Below, piece after piece: positions 9,648 to 16,874 of a stretch of DNA of 64,000 bases (position 1 is the stretch's first letter; each line of letters opens with the position of its first letter). A program made the position numbers and the translations under genes. Under the pieces are notes generated by a model. It made no database searches, was not told the origin of the DNA, and saw only the letters and a list, made by a program, of their open reading frames with translations. The stretch is taken from the NCBI RefSeq assembly GCF_005843925.1, contig NZ_VCBC01000006.1, positions 62,001 to 126,000 on the forward strand. The letters are read 5' to 3'. This stretch comes from Thalassotalea litorea. Lineage in GTDB: Bacteria > Pseudomonadota > Gammaproteobacteria > Enterobacterales > Alteromonadaceae.

Positions 9648-10331
9648 TTATTGCTTGGATTTCAGTGACCAGGCAATCACCACGGCAATGCAGGCGAGCA
9701 CAATACTTACGCTAAACTGTGCACTCGATTGCATCTTAATCCCACTTCCCATCAACGCAAAAATACTCATCTGGGGAATATAGCCGAGATAAGAGCCAAG
9801 CAAGTAGGGCTTTAGCGGCACATGGGCGGCTCCGGCACAGAGGTTAAACAGAAAGTTATTTCCCGCAGGGATAAAACGAACCATCAGGGTTTTTCGAAAT
9901 GTTTGATGCGCCAAAAGCTTGTGAATTTTATCGACTTGAAGTTGATATCTCGGCAGCAACAGCGATCTTAGCCCATATTTGGCGAATAAAATCGTGATTA
10001 AACAGCCAAGGATGGCTGCAGTTGTTGCCAGAAATATGCCTGACATGGCACCAAATAAATATCCGGCACTAAATGCACAAATTTGCCTGGGTAACCCGAT
10101 AGCCGTACCTAGGGTCATCAGGAGCAAAAAGTTTAGAGCCAGATCCTCCGCAAACTGAGCCCGGAACTGCTCCAGAGTGTTGAGGTTAAAATATTGGCTC
10201 AGACCAGAATAGTGAATGCCGGCACTAATGAGGATGCCGAGCAGCAAAAAACCTAAGATCAGCTTAATGGTCAGGCGATGGCGTAGCCACCACTGTTTTA
10301 GCTTTTTTCGATTCAGGACGTGCCGGTACAC
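9648..10331 (-). CDS. VTT-domain (TVP38/TMEM64, DedA-like) membrane protein
   Basis: Inner-membrane protein of 227 aa with the VTT (SNARE-associated Golgi) domain. Members of this wider family are implicated in lipid scrambling or transport, but this subgroup has no fixed function. There is one N-terminal helix (about residues 20-40) and a core of further helices containing the re-entrant motif GLPRQICAFSAGYLFG and the FIPAGNNFLFNLCAGA segment. The GTG start lies inside the 3' end of the nuclease gene, an overlap of 19 bases, with AGAGG eight bases before it, so it is probably translated in an operon with the nuclease. Confidence 0.85.
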   Translation of the reverse strand: MYRHVLNRKKLKQWWLRHRLTIKLILGFLLLGILISAGIHYSGLSQYFNLNTLEQFRAQFAEDLALNFLLLMTLGTAIGLPRQICAFSAGYLFGAMSGIFLATTAAILGCLITILFAKYGLRSLLLPRYQLQVDKIHKLLAHQTFRKTLMVRFIPAGNNFLFNLCAGAAHVPLKPYLLGSYLGYIPQMSIFALMGSGIKMQSSAQFSVSIVLACIAVVIAWSLKSKQ

Positions 10332-10762
10332 CAGGATTGCCTCTTATTACCATCATAAGGTCGCGCCAGCCCATGGGACAGTAATTGCTGAGCCAGGCTT
10401 TGACCATCCAGATAAACATCGGCAACAAGACGAAAATACTTGCCGCGTTCAATGTTCCTCAGTTCGATTAACTCTGCTTTTAATAATTGTTCCCGGGTAA
10501 AATCTCGGGCCTGAATGGCCAATTGTTTTTCAGCCGCACACTTGCCGCGGATTTCCGGTGTATCCACTGCGTTGATTCGTATCGGTGTATTATTGCCAAT
10601 AACATCGGGCCAGTGGGCAATATTGGCGCGAAAGGTGTCGCCGTCATAGACATTGACGATACTGGCAACGGTGACGCTGCCATAATTACCGAACAAAAAA
10701 GGTGAAAACAGGCTTAGACCAAGCCAGGTTAAAAGGGCGAAAAATCGACGACTAAAGGACAA
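10313..10762 (-). CDS. Secreted thermonuclease-family nuclease
   Basis: A Ca-dependent nuclease of the staphylococcal nuclease (SNase) fold, exported. Residues 1-25 form a signal peptide ending near FLFG-NYG. The nuclease domain shows VYDGDTF, the AVDTPEIRG catalytic segment with its Glu, and the Arg-containing YFRLVADVYLDGQSLAQQLLSHGLARPY. It probably breaks down extracellular or periplasmic DNA. The start is TTG, since no ATG is available upstream of the signal peptide. Its 3' end overlaps the VTT-domain gene. Confidence 0.88.
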   Translation of the reverse strand: MSFSRRFFALLTWLGLSLFSPFLFGNYGSVTVASIVNVYDGDTFRANIAHWPDVIGNNTPIRINAVDTPEIRGKCAAEKQLAIQARDFTREQLLKAELIELRNIERGKYFRLVADVYLDGQSLAQQLLSHGLARPYDGNKRQSWCTGTS

Positions 10763-10786
10763 GGGTAAACAACTTCTTATGCATTA

Positions 10787-11422
10787 TTATTCTGGGCAGA
10801 TTATAACCCGCTTGGCATCGATAAGCTGTAATTGTTTATGGTCACCTTGTTGGGCAATGCTCGCTTCAATGATGACCTGCTGATTTGGCTTGGCTTTATC
10901 GGCTAAAAACTGTGCCGATTTCCCGAAAACGTGGACAATTCGCTCTGCTTTGGCATGTTTTGCCGGTAACCCAGACTGCTGACACTGTACGGTAAATTCA
11001 GCCATGGTGGCATTATTCTGGGTTTGCATCAGTTTCACCTCAGAGACTAACGTCGCCTGCATATGTAACTGATTAATGCTCTGCGCCAGGCCCTTACCGA
11101 CAACCGATACATCGTCGGTCAAAATAAGGTGCTTGTCATTGTCGCCACCGAGTTGACCACTAAGCATGACCAGCTGGCCTTTATCCGCATGAATAAATTC
11201 GCGCTCCAGAGACTCTCCCTGGGCAAGACACGTTAAATAGGTCGTCCAGTCTTTGTAGCTATTGGTGGATTTATCAAACCAACGTTGGTGGGTAGCAATA
11301 ACGAATTCCGACACTGGCGTGGCGGGATTGGCGCGATAACGAACTTCTGGCTTTGCGACCAGATTCCCTGCTAATACGACTTGGCACTGTTGCCATTTTG
11401 GCGGCTTGACTGATTGATCCAT
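10787..11422 (-). CDS. SSB-like protein with two OB-folds in tandem
   Basis: A 211-aa protein whose first half resembles bacterial single-stranded DNA-binding protein: CQVVLAGNLVAKPEVRY, VSEFVIATHQRWFDKSTNSYKDWTTYLTC-like sequence and GQLVMLSGQL. The second half repeats the pattern more weakly (MQATLVSEVKL, MAEFTVQCQQSG, ERIVHVFGKSAQFLADKAKPNQQVIIEA). It lacks the acidic C-terminal tail (DDDIPF) that SSB uses to recruit partners, and ends in VIICPE. It is therefore not the housekeeping ssb. The following exported nuclease gene lies 24 bases downstream. Function beyond nucleic-acid binding is unknown to me. Confidence 0.75.
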   Translation of the reverse strand: MDQSVKPPKWQQCQVVLAGNLVAKPEVRYRANPATPVSEFVIATHQRWFDKSTNSYKDWTTYLTCLAQGESLEREFIHADKGQLVMLSGQLGGDNDKHLILTDDVSVVGKGLAQSINQLHMQATLVSEVKLMQTQNNATMAEFTVQCQQSGLPAKHAKAERIVHVFGKSAQFLADKAKPNQQVIIEASIAQQGDHKQLQLIDAKRVIICPE

Positions 11423-11817
11423 AACGACTTTCTGCGTACAAAAGATACATCATATAGCATTTGCCGCAACGGGAAAATAGCTGCGTTCAGGCTGATTGCA
11501 ATGCGATGGAAATTCGCCAGGAGTAGCACTTTTGGCCTGCGCAGAATTCAATGGCAGAATATTTAAAACGTATTAAGTCAGGCAACAATGTATCGGATTT
11601 AACCGCTACAAGGTTAATCGTACCTGGTGCATCTTGTTACGAGCATGATGATTGTGAAGAACGACACGGGTACTTCGCTATGTTCAATAGGATTCATTTC
11701 CTTTAAAGGCAGGGTTGAGGCCGATATTTTGTACAAATAGCCATCAAAGACGCTGCTATCGACAGATTTATATGGCAAATTCAAAAGGGTTAGAATAAAA
11801 TTCCCTTTCAATGTGCG
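11423..11817. other. Intergenic stretch between the OB-fold gene and tRNA-Arg
   Basis: About 395 bases that should contain the leftward promoter of the OB-fold gene and the rightward promoter of the tRNA. I see no convincing gene. A 65-codon leftward frame ending near 11,614 has no ribosome-binding site and no recognisable sequence. Confidence 0.5.
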
Positions 11818-11892
11818 GCTCTCGTGGTGAAATGGATATCACGTGGACCTCCGGAGTCTAAGTTGCAGGTTCGATTCCTGCCGAGAGCGCCA
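11818..11892 (+). tRNA. tRNA-Arg (anticodon CCG)
   Basis: A full cloverleaf is visible. The acceptor stem GCTCTCG pairs with CGAGAGC, the D-stem is GTGA/TCAC, and the anticodon stem TGGAC/GTCTA holds loop CTCCGGA, giving anticodon CCG, which reads CGG. The variable loop is AGTT, the T-arm is GCAGG-TTCGATT-CCTGC, the discriminator is G and the CCA end is encoded. The polysaccharide-utilisation region begins just downstream, so this tRNA may mark an island boundary. Confidence 0.95.
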
Positions 11893-12105
11893 TTCCTCTT
11901 CATAGAAATTTCATTGCAAACAGTGTTTATTCTCGACGTCCACTGTTGAATCCAAATCAATTGATACAGGTTTTGTCATCCATATCGGGTATTCGAGCAA
12001 GCACCACTACGCATATATCTATTATCCAGACTTCCTTTGTGTTTGTCTGTTAAAAGACTAGGGTTATTCCATCAGAAATAATGCTAATACTGGCGTCCGC
12101 GCTTG

Positions 12106-12969
12106 TTAATTGCCCACCAAGAAAGGTGCAATGCCGTTTAAAGAGCGCTCGATTGATTGCAGCGGGGTTAGCCCTTGCGGGTATTCTTCCTGCTCGATGA
12201 CAATCCATTGCGTGGCACCTTTAGTTTTGCAAGCTTGGATCAGCGCATGCCAATCATAATTATCTTCTCCAAGAAGTACTTTAGTCTCTGCTGCAACACT
12301 GCCAGGACGGCCTTTATAGGTTCGGATTTTGAAATGGGTTGTTAATGTTCGATTGGGGTGTTGTGTGAGTAATTGCACGGGGTCCTGTTTGGCAAAGCGT
12401 GCCCAACCAACATCCAATTGCATAACCACAGCGTTGTCTGTATGAGTATTCAAATAATCCCAGTACGAACCGCTAAGGTAGGTATCGAACTCTTTAGCAT
12501 GGTTGTGGTAACCAAGTTTTAAACCATAGCCTTGAGCAATGCTGGAAATTTTATTCAGTTCGTTTATCAGTTCGTCGATTTTATTCGGGTCGTTGACCCT
12601 GATATCGTGAGGAATAATGACCGTTTCGGCGCCAATCCTTTGGTAAAATCTAAGATTGCGAGCACCAGCGTCTCCACGCAGTTGTTGTAACGGAACGTGT
12701 ACGCCGCTGACCTTGAGTTGCAGCTCGGCAAGGCGTTTTTTTAAGCCATCAGGGTTGTTAACATAGGGGCCATATCGTCCGGCAAATTCTACCCCGGAAA
12801 AGCCCATTTTTGCTAATTCGCTTAGGGTCTTATCAAAGTCTCTGCTCAGTTCATCCTTTACGGAATGAAGTTGCGCACTTATTTTTAATGGCGCCGCCGT
12901 TGCAAAGACAATCGGCCAGAGCGATATCAACGACCAAAGCCAGATCAAACATCGTTTTTTTAAACCCAC
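12106..12969 (-). CDS. Exported TIM-barrel protein, sugar phosphate isomerase/epimerase-like
   Basis: A xylose-isomerase-like TIM barrel (AP endonuclease 2 superfamily). Visible metal-site segments are ETVIIPHD, LGYHNHAKEFD, MQLDVGWARF, THFKIRTYKG and VIEQEEYP. Unlike cytoplasmic isomerases it carries a signal peptide (KKRCLIWLWSLISLWPIVFATAAP), so it acts in the periplasm. I take the GTG start preceded by GAGGAAG; an upstream in-frame TTG would add eight residues. It is divergent from a DUF1080 gene and lies near a GMC dehydrogenase. Proteins of this type with DUF1080 proteins have been linked to cleavage of 3-keto-glycosides, which is my preferred role; true isomerase or epimerase activity is the alternative. 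Confidence 0.8.
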   Translation of the reverse strand: MGLKKRCLIWLWSLISLWPIVFATAAPLKISAQLHSVKDELSRDFDKTLSELAKMGFSGVEFAGRYGPYVNNPDGLKKRLAELQLKVSGVHVPLQQLRGDAGARNLRFYQRIGAETVIIPHDIRVNDPNKIDELINELNKISSIAQGYGLKLGYHNHAKEFDTYLSGSYWDYLNTHTDNAVVMQLDVGWARFAKQDPVQLLTQHPNRTLTTHFKIRTYKGRPGSVAAETKVLLGEDNYDWHALIQACKTKGATQWIVIEQEEYPQGLTPLQSIERSLNGIAPFLVGN

Positions 12970-13090
12970 TAATGAAACTTCCTCTTCATTCAAATATTTG
13001 CAGTTGCTTAACCGAATAAAAATATGTAACTATCGATTATATTCAATCAAAAGTAATCATTATTGATCGTTAAGTAAAGGCGAATTTTCG

Positions 13091-13789
13091 GTGAAAATAG
13101 GAAATTTTAAACTCATGCTGGCTATGAACATGGCGATTCTATGCGCATCATGCGCCACGGTTAATAAAGTCAGTTTGCTCGACCCTCAACTCTCTCAGTT
13201 TGAAAATGTTTACCCATTTGGTAATGCGACAATGGTGGATGGCGAGTTACATTTGCAGTCAGAATCCAATTGGTTTTTAACAACCCGAAAAACCTATCAA
13301 GACTTCATTTTAACTGCCGAAATTAAAATGCCTGACGTTACCGAATACAGTAATTCTGGCTTTATTTTTCGAGGTCAAATTCGCGATCTAGATCAGGGCA
13401 AAGTCGTTGTTGGCTATCAGGCTGAAGTCGATCCCAGCCCGAGACGATGGAGTGGCGGTTTGTTTGATCAGGGCCGGCGGCAGTGGCTGCACCCTGAACA
13501 TCCTGTGCGTAGCAACAGGGATAAAGACTTTATTAAATCATACATAGCAAACTGGAATGAAGAGTTGGCAAGCACTTTCAAAGCCAATGCCTGGAACCAC
13601 TATCGTATTGAATGTCGTGGCACAGAGATAAAAATTACCGTCAATGGCATTTTGACGACCCATATTATCGATCGCAAAGACAGTAAAGGGGTGATTGGTT
13701 TACAACATCATGGCAGCAAACAACTCAGGGAAACGGGAAAGAGCGACAATATTGTTCGCTTCCGTAATATTTACATCGTTGAGTTGTAG
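13091..13789 (+). CDS. DUF1080 (3-keto-disaccharide hydrolase-type) exported protein
   Basis: A concanavalin-like beta-sandwich of the DUF1080 family. The N terminus is a signal peptide ending in CASCA, probably a lipoprotein with an atypical lipobox. The fold signatures are DFILTAEIKMPD, SNSGFIFRGQI, VGYQAEVDPS, NAWNHYRIECRGTEIKITVNG and GVIGLQHHG. Family members have been described as hydrolases of 3-keto-glycosides, the products of glycoside-3-dehydrogenases. It starts with GTG preceded by AAGGCG, and reads in the same direction as the GMC dehydrogenase pair 75 bases downstream, so all three probably share a transcript. The family assignment is solid; the substrate is inferred. Confidence 0.85.
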   Translation: MKIGNFKLMLAMNMAILCASCATVNKVSLLDPQLSQFENVYPFGNATMVDGELHLQSESNWFLTTRKTYQDFILTAEIKMPDVTEYSNSGFIFRGQIRDLDQGKVVVGYQAEVDPSPRRWSGGLFDQGRRQWLHPEHPVRSNRDKDFIKSYIANWNEELASTFKANAWNHYRIECRGTEIKITVNGILTTHIIDRKDSKGVIGLQHHGSKQLRETGKSDNIVRFRNIYIVEL

Positions 13790-13864
13790 ACATCCTTTTT
13801 ATCTAGAAACACATATCGCAATCTACTCGATTAGCGGACAAACACAGGGGTTACGAATAAAACT

Positions 13865-15580
13865 ATGGCGCAGGAATATGATGTTATCGTGGTCGGTTCC
13901 GGCATAACCGGCGGTTGGGCGGCGAAGGAATTTACCGAAAAAGGATTTAAAACCTTAGTCATCGAACGAGGACGCAATGTGGAGCACCGTGGTTCGGAAT
14001 ATACGGATATGCAGGCGCCCTGGCAAATTGAAAATCGTAATCTGGTCCCTGAAGATTTCGATGAACAAGGGCGATACCAATTGATAAAGCAGAAAGGGTA
14101 TTTTAAAGGAGCAACTAAGCAATTTTTTGCGGATGACAAAGAACATCCTTATAGCTATCCGGATGCTCGCCCGTTTAAATGGGTGAGAAGCTATCAATTA
14201 GGTGGTCGTAGCGTTACCTGGGGTAGACAGTCTCTGCGCTGGGGGCCTAAGGACTTTGTGGCTAATAAGAAAGATGGAAACGGTGTTCCTTGGCCAATAG
14301 GTTACGAGGATTTGGCACCCTGGTACGATTATGTCGAATCATTTATTGGCGTATCCGCAAATCGCGATGGGTTGGAAGATTTACCGGATGGTGTTTTTCA
14401 AAAACCCTGGGAGATGAGTTGTGCCGAGAAAGTCATCGCAAAAAACCTTCGCAAAGCCTATTCTGATCGCCGGTTGATTATTGGCCGGGCAGCAAATATC
14501 ACCGAGCCTACCGCAGAACAAATGAAATTAGGAAGGGGTCAATGTCAGGCTCGCGCTTATTGCAAACGGGGTTGCACGTTTGGCGGCTATTTCAGTTCGT
14601 TATCGGCAACGCTGCCAGCAGCGAATAATACCGGTAATCTTACTCTGATCACGAATGCCATTGTTGAGCGCGTTGACTATGATGAAAAGCTCGGCCGGGC
14701 TTCGGGCGTGAGTATCATTGATACGCTCAGCAAAGAAAAGCGCAGCTACAAGGCGCGGGTGGTGTTTTTATGTGCTTCAGCACTAGGGTCGGTGCAAATT
14801 CTGTTAAATTCCAAATCCGCAACGTTTCCCAATGGTATCGCCAACTCAAGCGGCGTCGTCGGGCGCTATATAATGGACCATTTTAGCGGTGTTCTGGCCG
14901 ATGGCATTGTCCCGGGGCTTGACGATAAATTTGCAACAGGTCGTCGACCCATCGCAACCTATATTCCCAATTACCGGCATGAGAACAAAGATGGTGTTGA
15001 ATTTGTGCGCGGTTATGGGTTTCAGGCAACGGCTCAACATCGAACCAAGACTCCAACCCATGCGAACAAGGCAGGAATTGGTGTAGATGTGAAGGAAGTC
15101 GCGAATCAGCCAGGCCCCTGGAAATTCCGAGCCATTATGTACGGTGAAATGCTACCGTATTTTGATAATGTGGCGTCTTTGCATCCGACTAAGACCGATC
15201 AATGGGGGATTCCACAGTTACATATTGATGCCCGCGTTCGAGACAACGAGCGAAAAATGATCAGGCAAGCGGCTAAAGATATTGGTGAAATACTCGATGT
15301 TGGGGGCTGCGTCGATATCAATGTCAACACAACACCTGAAGACAGACATATTGCTATTGGCGATCGTATCCATGAAATGGGCGGAGCTTGTATGGGAAAT
15401 GATCCAAACACCTCCGTATTAAACAAATGGGCTCAAGCCCATGATGTCGATAATCTATTTGTGACCGATGGCGCTTGTATGTCCTCCTGTGCTACCCAAA
15501 ATCCTTCTTTAACATATATGGCGATTACCGTGCGAGCTGCGGATTATGCCGCTAAATTGATGCAAAAAGGGAGTCTTTAA
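13865..15580 (+). CDS. GMC-family FAD oxidoreductase, glucoside-3-dehydrogenase/gluconate-2-dehydrogenase type (copy 1)
   Basis: Flavoprotein catalytic subunit predicted to oxidise a sugar hydroxyl. The Rossmann FAD motif VVGSGITGGWAAKE is at residues 9-22, the GMC signature GGRSVTWGRQSLRWGP near 113-128, and the C-terminal active site is IHEMGGACMG plus TQNPSLTYMA. Three cysteines, 227, 233 and 237, have the C-x5-C-x3-C spacing resembling the 3Fe-4S site of FAD glucose dehydrogenase. It has no signal peptide of its own; the next gene's Tat signal probably carries it across. The partner starts four bases after this stop. It is a paralogue of the leftward enzyme at 16,875. Confidence 0.88.
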   Translation: MAQEYDVIVVGSGITGGWAAKEFTEKGFKTLVIERGRNVEHRGSEYTDMQAPWQIENRNLVPEDFDEQGRYQLIKQKGYFKGATKQFFADDKEHPYSYPDARPFKWVRSYQLGGRSVTWGRQSLRWGPKDFVANKKDGNGVPWPIGYEDLAPWYDYVESFIGVSANRDGLEDLPDGVFQKPWEMSCAEKVIAKNLRKAYSDRRLIIGRAANITEPTAEQMKLGRGQCQARAYCKRGCTFGGYFSSLSATLPAANNTGNLTLITNAIVERVDYDEKLGRASGVSIIDTLSKEKRSYKARVVFLCASALGSVQILLNSKSATFPNGIANSSGVVGRYIMDHFSGVLADGIVPGLDDKFATGRRPIATYIPNYRHENKDGVEFVRGYGFQATAQHRTKTPTHANKAGIGVDVKEVANQPGPWKFRAIMYGEMLPYFDNVASLHPTKTDQWGIPQLHIDARVRDNERKMIRQAAKDIGEILDVGGCVDINVNTTPEDRHIAIGDRIHEMGGACMGNDPNTSVLNKWAQAHDVDNLFVTDGACMSSCATQNPSLTYMAITVRAADYAAKLMQKGSL

Positions 15581-15583
15581 AGG

Positions 15584-16168
15584 ATGAGGACATTCAGTAG
15601 TGAATTTATTATCAGTCGTCGTGTATTTATCGGCTCGGCGATGGTTTTGGTTGCCGCGCCAATACTTGCAGGCACAACTAATACAGAAAAAGAGCTGCTT
15701 GTTATCAGCAATAGCGGTCAGTTTTTTTCGGCAGAGCATATGACGATGCTGGCGGATATTGCCGAAATTATGATACCCCTCAGCGACACGGCAGGGGCGA
15801 CAGATGCTCATGTTATTCCTGTGCTGGATGCGATGATGTTAACCTGGGCGGTAGCCGGGACAAAAAAACAGTTTCTGCAGTTGCTGGTTAAACTTAATGA
15901 AATTGCCAAGGCTTCGTTTCAGACTCACTATCTCAACCTAGGTAAGGATAAGCGGGTTGCATTGGTGAGCCATTTGGATAAACGCGCTTTTGCTAATCAG
16001 ACGTCTGAATTATCGAAAAGCTATCGCAAATTAAAGAAAATTATTTTTCATATTTACTACACCTCAGAGCCGGCAAATCCTGACTTTATGTTGATCCCAG
16101 GAACCTATCGAGGCTGCGTAACCCAAGCCGAACTAGACACCTTTAATGCACGTGGAAGGGTGTCTTGA
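15584..16168 (+). CDS. Gluconate-2-dehydrogenase subunit 3-like protein with Tat signal (copy 1)
   Basis: Small subunit that pairs with GMC flavoprotein dehydrogenases. The N terminus has the twin-arginine motif SRRVFIGSAM followed by a hydrophobic stretch ending APILAG, so the complex is probably folded in the cytoplasm and exported by Tat. The family body is visible in ADIAEIMIPLSDTAGATDAHV and in the C-terminal PGTYRGCVTQAELDTFN. Length (194 aa) is usual. It begins just after the GMC gene. No cytochrome c subunit follows; a convergent gene ends one base beyond its stop, so the electron acceptor must be encoded elsewhere. Confidence 0.85.
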   Translation: MRTFSSEFIISRRVFIGSAMVLVAAPILAGTTNTEKELLVISNSGQFFSAEHMTMLADIAEIMIPLSDTAGATDAHVIPVLDAMMLTWAVAGTKKQFLQLLVKLNEIAKASFQTHYLNLGKDKRVALVSHLDKRAFANQTSELSKSYRKLKKIIFHIYYTSEPANPDFMLIPGTYRGCVTQAELDTFNARGRVS

Positions 16169-16169
16169 G

Positions 16170-16673
16170 TTATCCTCGAGGCTCTGCCGTCGCCATTAAT
16201 CGATAGATCGTGAATGCATTTGTCGAAATGATAAATAATTCCATTAATGTACCACCGATGGAGCCGATGAATATATTGTTAATTAACCACAAGGCTGAAC
16301 CGATTAAGATTGCGAGTCGCATTTTAATGCCACTTAAACATAACAGCGCGTAGGTACCAAGAACGCTGGCGGCGATAGGGAGCAAGTCAATAAGAGATTG
16401 ATAGTTGAGATAACTCAACAGCGCGATCAGAACGATGAAGATGATTGCCATTCGCGATGAGCGTATATAAAGAGAAATGAGAGTTCTGAGAAAACTTATT
16501 AAACAAAGCGTAGCGGGCACCAAACTATCGAGCAGGTAAAAGTGCACTCCGTGGATCAGGTACACCGCCATTAACAGGGTTTTTAAGTAACGGTCGTCTT
16601 TTTGGTAGAAGGCCAACACGGCGAGAAGAAAACTGATCCCGCCAACCAGCTGTCCTATTTCTGTAATACTCAA
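16170..16673 (-). CDS. YgjV-family inner membrane protein
   Basis: A 167-aa integral membrane protein of the Imp-YgjV family with about five hydrophobic helices. It opens with IGQLVGGISFLLAVLAFYQKDDR, typical of the family, which often sits near sugar transport or uronate genes but has no settled function. Helices continue at about residues 30-50, 75-95, 98-115 and 120-160. It is convergent with the Tat-exported small subunit, only one base between stops. Codon use is ordinary. Confidence 0.75.
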   Translation of the reverse strand: MSITEIGQLVGGISFLLAVLAFYQKDDRYLKTLLMAVYLIHGVHFYLLDSLVPATLCLISFLRTLISLYIRSSRMAIIFIVLIALLSYLNYQSLIDLLPIAASVLGTYALLCLSGIKMRLAILIGSALWLINNIFIGSIGGTLMELFIISTNAFTIYRLMATAEPRG

Positions 16674-16725
16674 ATTGCTACCTATTTTGAACGAATGTTT
16701 TGGCTTTAATTAACGGCGGCGCATC

Positions 16726-16758
16726 GGCAATATCAAATCATATATATTTGATATTGCC
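16726..16758. promoter_or_regulatory. 13-bp perfect inverted repeat upstream of the YgjV gene
   Basis: GGCAATATCAAAT and its exact complement flank a 7-base AT spacer, about 55 bases before the YgjV-family start and about 115 bases past the GMC copy 2 stop on the same strand. There is no T tract after it in the direction of transcription, so an operator is more likely than a terminator. The binding protein is unknown. Confidence 0.45.
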
Positions 16759-16874
16759 ACGGTTAACATTCACCTCTAATTGGGGTTAGACAATATCCTT
16801 GCGGTAAACCTGCTGCGGGTTAATTTCGCCAATGATGCCATAATACCTTGTATTAATTTGCAAACCTTATCGTT

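Noticed and set aside
11614..11811. 65-codon leftward reading frame before tRNA-Arg
   Set aside because: No ribosome-binding site, no known sequence, and it lies where promoters are expected.
12106..12969. Calling the TIM-barrel protein a cytoplasmic sugar-phosphate isomerase
   Set aside because: It has a clear signal peptide, so phosphorylated sugars are unlikely substrates.
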